NCBI GenBank assembly: GCA_037179385.1
Contig: CM074185.1
Span: forward strand, 8,675,371-8,739,370
DNA length: 64,000 nt
From: Holothuria scabra
Lineage: Eukaryota > Echinodermata > Holothuroidea > Aspidochirotida > Holothuriidae
Reading direction: 5' to 3'
Shown: positions 59,501 through 64,000 of the stretch, in pieces
Layout of the letters: each line of letters opens with the position of its first letter
Numbering within the stretch: position 1 is the stretch's first letter
Made by a program: the position numbers and the translations under genes
Notes under the pieces: model-generated
Told to the model about the DNA's origin: nothing
What the model saw: only the letters and a program-made list of their open reading frames with translations
Database searches by the model: none

Positions 59501-62500
59501 CATCTCAACATGTAACCTTCTGTTCTAATCTAGCAACACTCACAACGGTCTTTTCCAGTTATAGGACGATGAATTCTTAGACTTTGTAATGAAGGCCTGG
59601 TTTTGCAAACATTATTGGCAATATGGGGATATTCATTCTTTATCCTTTGTAAAGTGTTTCTTTCATTATATTTTGACAGAATGGATTCGTTTGTTTTAGC
59701 CGAGACATTCAAATACCTCTATCTGCTATTTTCTGAGCCTCAAGACCTAGTGCTTCCAATTGATGACTATTTGTTTACCACAGAGGCTCATATATTACCG
59801 CTCACCCTGGCTAACTATAAACTCAACAGAACCAGTGACCCTATAAGTGTGAGTCTACAACCACATTACCTGTTACATGTAGTGATACTTTTAAGATTTT
59901 CTAGGACAGCGTGTTTGGTCTAACACAGGGTTGTCCAACCTTTCGCAGCGGTGGGCCGCATGTAATGGTTATGATGGACGAGGGGCTGCAATCTATATTC
60001 GTTTATTTTTTTCAATTTTTCCCAATGCCCAAGGCAACAAAAGGCAGTCATTGCATGTAGGGAACACTGATTCATTTTCATTTTTGATTGCACAAATAAA
60101 TAAATTTTAGCAAAAATTGGTGGTGTTGGGCAGAATATTCAGACAAAGTTTTTTCATATTCCTCCTGAATATTTCTCAATCTGACCCTGTGGACAACACT
60201 CCAATGTAGCTACATGTAGCAGACATTTGAAATGAATTATTTCATTCAAAAGTAAGCATGCCATAGCGGACGTCGAAGCCTAAAGTTGTCATCAATTAAT
60301 CTGCTTATTGAATAATTTTGCAAAGATTATTTCTGATGGCCTAATTAACTAACTTCAATTAACTAACTTCAAGATTTTCTACAGAATACTTGCAGAAATT
60401 CTTCCTTGCAGCCAGTCGGAAGTAATTTGATGTCACAGAAATGATGTCACAGAAATTCCCTAAAAGCCTGTTGAAGTGTAGCATAGAAATTATTGCACCT
60501 TACTTCCAGTCCATGAGGATGTCGTTCTTAATTGCTAGTAGAACTTTTGTCAGAAGAGTAAGAAGCATTTGGAAGCACATTCCTAATCATCCATTGTTTT
60601 TAGTATAGTTTGAAAGAAACCTGAAATTCCAGCATACTTGGCAGCTGTTCCATGTTAAGTGGAATTGTTCTGTTTGCTGGACATTACTTCTGGTTCTGGT
60701 GACTTGCTGCATAAACTCCACAAAACTTGATGTAACATGCAGGCACAGAAGGCTGAGCAGCAAGCTAATTACTAAAATGAGCTCGACTAAAAATTTCATT
60801 AAGACTTATGGAACCCAATCCACACTTAAAAGCATTCACAGTGGGGGCATCCCTAACACTGGGTGGGAGGTAGTTTCATTCAGCAAAAGTCCTAGGGAAC
60901 AGTGAATATTTAAAACAATCTTTGTGGGATGGTAGTTTCACAGAAGAACTAGAGGAATGTGCTCTAGTAGACACACCTCTGAGGGAACTGACTGGTATGG
61001 ATCAGTATCAATTGCAACTCATTTATTAATGGACTTATAAATAAAGGTCAATCTTTGGACAGCCCTTCTATGCTCCAGCGATTCCCAGACTTAGTTAATT
61101 AACTAATAAGTTGGTTAGTTAGATGAAGTTTTTTGGTTCAGTTTCTTATTGCTTTAAAGAATAGTCCAGAACCAAATTTATGTTTGATATGATAGAGAGG
61201 AACATATTCTAAGAATTTTGGTTAAAGTTTCCTTCATTTCCAATGTTGGGTTCTCAAGATATTAGCAATTGAAGTTGACACATTTTCTATGAAAAGTGAA
61301 CTTGAAGCAAGCAGGTGTGATGTCATGGATTCACATTGTTGGCCAATGTTTTCTTTTTCTTTTGTTTTTCTTCCTGTTAGTTTGACCTTGGATTGATTAA
61401 GGATGTTATCTTGCCCCTAAGGCACATGAAGTTCTTAAAATCCCATTGATCAGGTTGTACCAATGGTATTTATATATTAAAGTTTTGTACCATAAAATTG
61501 ATGGTAAATTATAAATAAATACAAAACATTGGGCAACAATATCAAGTCATGACATCATGCCTGCTTTCTACAAGTTGATTTTATGTAGAAAATTTGCCAC
61601 ATTCAATCGCTAATATCTCGAAAACCAAACATGAGAAATGAATAAAACTTTCACCAGAATGCTTAGAATATGTTCCTCTTTAACATATCAAAAATAAATT
61701 AGGCTTTGGACAATTCTTTTAAAGTCAGACTGGTCTTTTTGATTTGTGGCTCATTGGCTTGTTTTTTCTGTCTTATTGCTTTTTCTGGCCTTTAAACAAT
61801 CCATTGTCGGTGGGCAGAATGAAGGTTTAACTAATACCTCTATCAAGCAGATTTTTGAGCTACTTGTGGTTTTTGGTTTGAATGTTGACCTTAGAATTTG
61901 TTAGGAAAATGTGACCTAGGAGCCTGGCATCTCTACAAGTCTCTTTGGGTCATAATACATGTCAGTTCATGAAAATCTATTTTTTTTCATTCAAAACTCC
62001 ATTCTTTGGCCATCAGCTTCTTTTCCAGTTTGAGGAGGTTGGCAGCTATGCTTATGCCTATTAAAAGTATAGTGATTTCAGTAGTGCTAATGGAATTGAA
62101 AAGCAGCAGCTTGGCAAAAGTAACATCAAATTTTATGTGCACCTTAATGATGATTTTCACGTATGCCACCTATGTTTAGAGAGAAAAAAGGGAGTTTGCC
62201 CCCCCCCCTTCCCCAGGATCATTGAGCCCATTGTGCTTATTACTTTTGCACATTGCTGTTCAGTGTGGTTTATTTTGATACATGTTTAGTTACCTGAAAT
62301 GACAATGTTGGCTAGTTTGTAATACAAAAATTGGCAGCTTACTTTTTAGGAAATCCAGATCCTGTAGAAAAAGAAAAGTCGTCTTCCTAATCATATTTTC
62401 AAACAACTTAATGTATAGATTTTAGCAAATTGTGATTAGGATGTTGTTTAAAAGTTTTTTTCAGTATGTTAATTTGCATGTGATGGTAACTTATAGAACC

Positions 62501-64000
62501 TTTTCATTAAATAAACAAATCACAAAATACTATTCCCTGGTTAGAGATTCGCATAGCATAGGTTTTGAGATTCATACTTGGGTGACTGCATTTGTTGTTT
62601 TAGGGAAATCTCTCTCCTTACATAAACAAAACCAATGTTAGATAATGGAATTTGGATTTCTGGAGTCACACCAAGATTTGTTTTGCCTCTGATAATATGA
62701 GGATCAATGTTTACTCAGCTTGAGCACGGATCATATTTTGTTTACATTGTAAACAATTAGTGCATGCTCTGTTACTGGAATCTCAAACAAACATGTTTCA
62801 ATCCAAAGTGAAATTATGGACCTCATCATTTTTGGATTCAAGTAATATCAATACAATTACTTTCATTTGAAATAACTAAATAGACAGCAGTGATTCCCTT
62901 GGGTTTAGTGGTTGTGAGGTGGTACTTTTTCCCTTTGATTTAGTGATTGTGAGTTAGTACTATTTTCCATAGGGTTAGTGATTGTGAGGTGACACAATTT
63001 CTCTAGGGTTAGTTGTTGTGAGGTGGTACTGTTTTCTCTAGGGGTAAGTGGTTGTAAGGTAGCTCTATATCCCTGGGTTTGGTGGTTATGAGTTAGTACT
63101 ATTTTCCCTGGGTTGAGTGGTTGTGAGTTGGCACTATTTTCTATGGGTTTTGTAGTTGTGAGGTGGTTCTATCTCCCATGGGTTTAGTGGTCTTGAGGTG
63201 GTAGTATTTCACCCTGGTTTAGTGGTTGTGAGGTGGTACCATTTCCCATGTGTTAGATGGTTGTGACCTGGTACTGCTTCCCTTGGTTTCAGTGGTTTTG
63301 AGGTGGTAAAATGATGCCAGCTTTGGTCAACAGTCAGGAAGAAATATCACTTCCTCAACTGGTAGTACAGAACAGGGGGCATTTAGAGCAATTTTCTGTG
63401 AGGTGGTAGCTAAAATCTGTGAAAACTGGAGGATACCTCTTGTAGAGAATGCTGGGGACATCCCACACAGAATTGGTCACACTTCTCATTTAAAGTAATT
63501 AAAATCATTTAGAATAGTATTAAGGTTTGTCAATATCATTCTAATGATTTTGATAACAAATATTGAATGTAGAATATTTTTAATTTCCAACTTGTACAAG
63601 TTGTAGTATTTGAATGTTGAACAAAGATAGACCATGCATTAACACATAATAATGCATGATCAGAGGATAATTTAAGCAAGTGATGCACAAGGGGGCAGCC
63701 ATAGTACATCCAGCATAACATTAACCCCAGAGCATTCTTTATCTTGTGCTAATGCAGGTCCAGACTCTTTCTACTTTTCTCAGTCATGCACAACATCAAT
63801 TTGATTTTAAAGACAGAAAAAAGGATGTACAATTTCCTTTGTAAATAACCACATGAAGACAGCACAACTCCAAGTAAAATGGACTTGTACTGTGTAAGAA
63901 ATCAAAGAAATGTGACAAAGAAATCACAGTAGAAAAAGGAACATTCACCTGAGCATAATGGACCGATATAAGATGAGAATTATCACCAAATATGAATAAA
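35410..64000 (+). CDS. EDEM3: EDEM3-like ER degradation-enhancing alpha-mannosidase, 13 exons, 3' end beyond window
   Basis: Thirteen exons with agreeing phases give 491 residues: 35410-35513, 42466-42511, 45027-45127, 46314-46466, 48082-48235, 50288-50410, 51796-51901, 52930-53027, 54099-54224, 55507-55590, 56914-56997, 58420-58544 and 59680-59848. A signal peptide ([10 protein letters not shown] core, residues 1 to about 25) precedes a full GH47 mannosidase domain: [11 protein letters not shown] at 86-96, [11 protein letters not shown] with acid residue E128, [33 protein letters not shown] and the calcium-site TTEAH at 468-472. The cysteines at 64 and 419 correspond to the pair reported to be disulfide-linked in vertebrate EDEM3. 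The [16 protein letters not shown] block and the TTEAH context fit EDEM3 better than EDEM1 or EDEM2. The enzyme trims mannose from misfolded glycoproteins to mark them for ER-associated degradation. The vertebrate protein continues for roughly 430 residues (PA domain, ER-retention end); these exons are not in the window. Confidence 0.93.
35760..36735 (+). pseudogene. Broken non-LTR retrotransposon (CR1/jockey-type) reverse transcriptase
   Basis: Successive frames show reverse-transcriptase motifs in order: [15 protein letters not shown] with [27 protein letters not shown] (motif A), [11 protein letters not shown] (motif B), RLFADDC (motif C) and KCNVMSVTR with IKYLGV. Stop codons and frameshifts interrupt it (for example at about 36117 and 36290), and both the endonuclease and the 3' end are missing. 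It lies in EDEM3 intron 1, in the same direction as the gene, and is a dead 5'- and 3'-truncated copy. Confidence 0.85.
36740..38740. other. EDEM3 intron 1, no recognised gene
   Basis: Contains short repeated phrases such as GGCAGAAAG/CTTTCTGCCA (37060-37700) and a GGGTTTTCCCTGG word near 37724 that recurs inverted near 40427-40440, so some decayed repeats are likely. No exon supported. Confidence 0.3.
38745..39680. mobile_element. Imperfect inverted-repeat element enclosing a short ORF (EDEM3 intron 1)
   Basis: Outer arms share GTGATTGGCTG(G/A)TTAAAA against its complement (38754-38792 and 39634-39676), including paired CCAAT motifs. Similarity continues inward through TATGATGTCA (38834, 39567) and CCACGTGC (38933, about 39488), so the arms reach about 215 bases with substantial divergence. 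An unidentified 80-residue ORF lies between them. It may be an old palindromic element or an inverted duplication. Confidence 0.45.
39038..39280 (+). CDS. Unidentified 80-residue ORF within the inverted-repeat element
   Basis: ATG directly follows an in-frame TAA and the frame runs 80 codons. The product is soluble-looking and protein-like in composition (starts [19 protein letters not shown]; helix-prone centre with [16 protein letters not shown]). I do not recognise it. No flanking splice sites are convincing, so it may be chance. Confidence 0.2.
   Translation: MQDDNQFAKDSWSYVYKTYTDMYAKLGDLKKGETLQLDSLYNVFCAEQFVQQLTRRFLRESKENTLNAILNLIPCNTTGL
39700..41870. other. EDEM3 intron 1, no recognised gene
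   Basis: Holds a C-run/A-run junction at 41727-41750 and a short GC-rich fragment at 40340-40440. Otherwise nothing recognised. Confidence 0.3.
41880..42140. repeat. Dispersed repeat, TCTCAAGATATGAGCAG family, copy 1
   Basis: Shares TTTTGGTGAAATTTGCATT, TTCTCAAGATATGAGCAG and GACATCATATCCTCACATCA with 56180-56460, and more loosely with 61135-61330. It ends about 330 bases before EDEM3 exon 2. Confidence 0.7.
42466..42511 (+). CDS. EDEM3: EDEM3 exon 2
   Basis: A 46-base exon between TTCAACAG and ATG|GTAAGG encoding [15 protein letters not shown]. It follows a 7-kb first intron. Confidence 0.88.
43860..44110. repeat. Dispersed repeat, GACAAATGGTC family, copy 1
   Basis: AGTTTTCTTCACA, GACAAATGGTC(A/C)AACTTAG, CATACAAATA and GAGTGAGTA follow in the same order here and at 52290-52590. 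An inverted, more decayed copy is near 57960-58205. Confidence 0.65.
45027..45127 (+). CDS. EDEM3: EDEM3 exon 3
   Basis: Acceptor TCTGGACAG, donor GGAAA|GTAAGT. Encodes [14 protein letters not shown] and [15 protein letters not shown], including the conserved cysteine 64. Confidence 0.92.
46314..46466 (+). CDS. EDEM3: EDEM3 exon 4 (catalytic [10 protein letters not shown])
   Basis: Acceptor TTTCATAG, donor TTGGG|GTAAGT. Encodes [11 protein letters not shown] and the GH47 active-site segment [13 protein letters not shown]. Confidence 0.95.
46815..46992 (-). mobile_element. tRNA-derived SINE-like element, minus orientation (EDEM3 intron 4)
   Basis: Read on the minus strand, 46990-46915 resembles a tRNA head: TCAAGTGGTTAGAGCATTGG (A-box region) and, about 40 bases on, GGAGTTCATCTCC (B-box-like). 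The body carries the shared tail sequence (on the plus strand, TACTGGCTTGTTTTCCCTAC) found in several other copies. Confidence 0.6.
48082..48235 (+). CDS. EDEM3: EDEM3 exon 5
   Basis: Acceptor TTTTCACTAG, donor CCCAGA|GTAAGT. Encodes [12 protein letters not shown] to [15 protein letters not shown]. Confidence 0.95.
48415..48755 (-). mobile_element. tRNA-derived SINE-like elements, minus orientation (EDEM3 intron 5)
   Basis: A tRNA-like head at 48753-48685 (plus-strand TTGAACTCCAGACC at the B-box position) joins the tail GTGGCTAACAGGC upstream. A second perfect B-box, GGTTCAAGTCC, lies on the minus strand at 48435-48425, so two fragments may be nested. Confidence 0.5.
50288..50410 (+). CDS. 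EDEM3: EDEM3 exon 6
   Basis: Acceptor TTTGCAG, donor TTTGAG|GTAAGA. Encodes [20 protein letters not shown], then [16 protein letters not shown]. Confidence 0.95.
51796..51901 (+). CDS. EDEM3: EDEM3 exon 7
   Basis: A pyrimidine tract and GACAG precede [19 protein letters not shown]; ends with [11 protein letters not shown] and donor G|GTAAGT. Confidence 0.95.
52280..52590. repeat. Dispersed repeat, GACAAATGGTC family, copy 2
   Basis: Direct-orientation match to 43860-44110, in EDEM3 intron 7. No coding content. Confidence 0.65.
52930..53027 (+). CDS. EDEM3: EDEM3 exon 8
   Basis: Acceptor TTAAACAG, donor TCCACA|GTAAGT. Encodes [19 protein letters not shown], a hallmark GH47 segment. Confidence 0.95.
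54099..54224 (+). CDS. EDEM3: EDEM3 exon 9
   Basis: Acceptor CTTTACAG, donor CTTCAA|GTAAGA. Encodes [19 protein letters not shown] to [13 protein letters not shown]. Confidence 0.95.
54239..54290. repeat. (TTTG)n microsatellite
   Basis: About 12 units, with TTTA and CTTG variants, starting 15 bases after the EDEM3 exon 9 donor. Confidence 0.9.
55010..55265 (+). mobile_element. SINE-like element, plus orientation (EDEM3 intron 9)
   Basis: Inverted relative to the copies at 46815 and 48540: it reads GCAGTGGAGTAGGGAAAACA then GACAGTGAACCACAAGTG. The tRNA-like head is decayed. Confidence 0.5.
55507..55590 (+). CDS. EDEM3: EDEM3 exon 10
   Basis: Acceptor TTTTCAG, donor CCAGAG|GTGAGT. Encodes [18 protein letters not shown] and RHNFLPE. 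Confidence 0.95.
56180..56460. repeat. Dispersed repeat, TCTCAAGATATGAGCAG family, copy 2
   Basis: Same order of shared blocks as 41880-42140 over about 250 bases, with a poly-T interruption at 56391-56415. Lies in EDEM3 intron 10. Confidence 0.7.
56914..56997 (+). CDS. EDEM3: EDEM3 exon 11
   Basis: Acceptor TCCATCCAG, donor TACAAG|GTACTG. Encodes [19 protein letters not shown], then VESTYFLYK. Confidence 0.95.
57160..57507. mobile_element. MITE with CAGG(C/G)C..GATTTTC ends
   Basis: CAGGCCTCGATTTTC at the left matches the inverted right end GAAAATCAAGCCCTG (about 12 of 15). Inward, GGTTGCCC/TTGTCC motifs are also inverted. The flanks CCTCAT and CTTCAT could be a decayed 6-8 bp target duplication of hAT type. 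Lies in EDEM3 intron 11. Confidence 0.55.
57519..57605 (+). mobile_element. tRNA-like SINE head or tRNA pseudogene
   Basis: TGGCGGAATGG at 57528-57538 fits an A box and GGTTCAAATCT at 57582-57592 a B box. The spacing of about 44 bases is right for a tRNA-type Pol III promoter. The acceptor stem is not paired, so it is not a working tRNA. Confidence 0.45.
57960..58205. repeat. Dispersed repeat, GACAAATGGTC family, inverted decayed copy
   Basis: The complement contains TTTCCAAACCTGTTAAGC and TTTCAAATTATGCACAAA, aligned with blocks of the copies at 43860 and 52280. In EDEM3 intron 11. Confidence 0.4.
58420..58544 (+). CDS. EDEM3: EDEM3 exon 12
   Basis: Acceptor CTTTTGAAG, donor GACAG|GTGAGA. 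Encodes [12 protein letters not shown] to [19 protein letters not shown], with conserved cysteine 419. Confidence 0.95.
59680..59848 (+). CDS. EDEM3: EDEM3 exon 13 (end of GH47 domain)
   Basis: Acceptor TTTTGACAG. Encodes [17 protein letters not shown] and [14 protein letters not shown], then the sequon NRT. The donor is probably CCTATAAGT|GTGAGT, a better match than the alternative three bases earlier. Confidence 0.9.
59849..61130. other. EDEM3 intron 13, first part, no exon found
   Basis: I looked for the next conserved EDEM3 segment after the TTEAH region and saw no exon with matching phase. Only decayed repeat-like text is present. Confidence 0.4.
61135..61720. mobile_element. Foldback element of the TCTCAAGATATGAGCAG family, two-armed copy
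   Basis: The left arm at about 61135-61330 and the inverted right arm at about 61535-61720 match over about 180 bases (for example GAGGAACATATTCTAAGAAT against its complement near 61660-61679). Spacing and length suggest this is the complete form of a family whose single-arm copies lie at 41880 and 56180. No coding capacity. Confidence 0.65.
61720..61830 (-). mobile_element. SINE-like tail fragment
   Basis: GTGGCTCATTGGCTTGTTTT followed by TCTTATTGC matches the tail of the SINE-like copies. It abuts the foldback element ending near 61720. A similar fragment is at 33215-33290. Confidence 0.4.
61830..62890. other. EDEM3 intron 13, middle part, no recognised feature
   Basis: AT-rich, with a C-run at 62201-62209. 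No exon or element supported. Confidence 0.4.
62895..63315. repeat. 35-bp minisatellite, about 12 copies
   Basis: Units of TTAGTGGTTGTGAGGTGGTA followed by an ATTTTCCCTGGG-like spacer start near 62906, 62941, 62976, 63010, 63045 and so on to 63290. Period is 34-35 bases and units diverge by roughly 10-25%. It lies in EDEM3 intron 13. Confidence 0.9.
63316..64000. other. Window end, EDEM3 intron 13, no exon found
   Basis: No acceptor followed by EDEM3-like coding sequence was seen. The remaining exons must lie beyond the window. Confidence 0.4.

Noticed and set aside
61381..61450. Next EDEM3 exon (frame starting FDLGLIKDV after CCTGTTAG)
   Set aside because: It lies in the loop of a foldback element, has no match to the EDEM3 region after TTEAH, and soon meets a stop.

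Overview
The window is animal nuclear DNA. Genes are split by GT-AG introns of up to about 12 kb, intergenic DNA is packed with repeats, codon use is AT-leaning, and the genes belong to metazoan families. Abundant short palindromic TAGGCCTA-type motifs, GH3 and EDEM3 genes, and many foldback elements suggest a marine deuterostome (echinoderm-like). That placement is an inference, not something read directly from the sequence.

Two host genes dominate and lie head to head, about 7 kb apart. On the minus strand (28369 down to 6462) I could assemble a complete 7-exon, 642-residue GH3-family protein. It is an acyl-adenylate/amide synthetase fold with two N-terminal membrane segments, and all three nucleotide-binding motifs are present. 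On the plus strand (35410 to beyond the window end) lie 13 phase-consistent exons encoding the first 491 residues of an EDEM3-type ER mannosidase (GH47, ER-associated degradation). Its C-terminal protease-associated region must lie past base 64000. A possible first exon of a third, unidentified gene is at 198-289.

GH3 intron 4 (8974-20706) contains a complete PIF/Harbinger transposon at 10281-18022. It has 14-bp perfect terminal inverted repeats extending imperfectly to about 45 bp, a TGT target-site duplication, a Myb/SANT-like DNA-binding protein gene on the plus strand, and a two-exon 379-residue DDE transposase gene on the minus strand. The transposon itself carries a 119-bp MITE, a roughly 260-bp tandem duplication and a 401-bp foldback element.

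The rest is repeats. A GAGTGAA-rich foldback family has three copies, two of which flank GH3 exon 3. Other elements are a TTAA-flanked piggyBac-like MITE, other foldbacks, tRNA-derived SINE-like copies, a broken CR1/jockey-type LINE in EDEM3 intron 1, several minisatellites (17, 20, 35, about 76 and about 129 bp units) and a dispersed repeat carrying six DR1 nuclear-receptor-type sites. No rRNA, CRISPR array or prokaryotic operon is present.

Functionally, EDEM3 trims mannose from misfolded ER glycoproteins. The GH3 protein probably sits in an ER/secretory membrane, but its substrate is unknown. Nothing in the sequence links the two pathways beyond their divergent arrangement.
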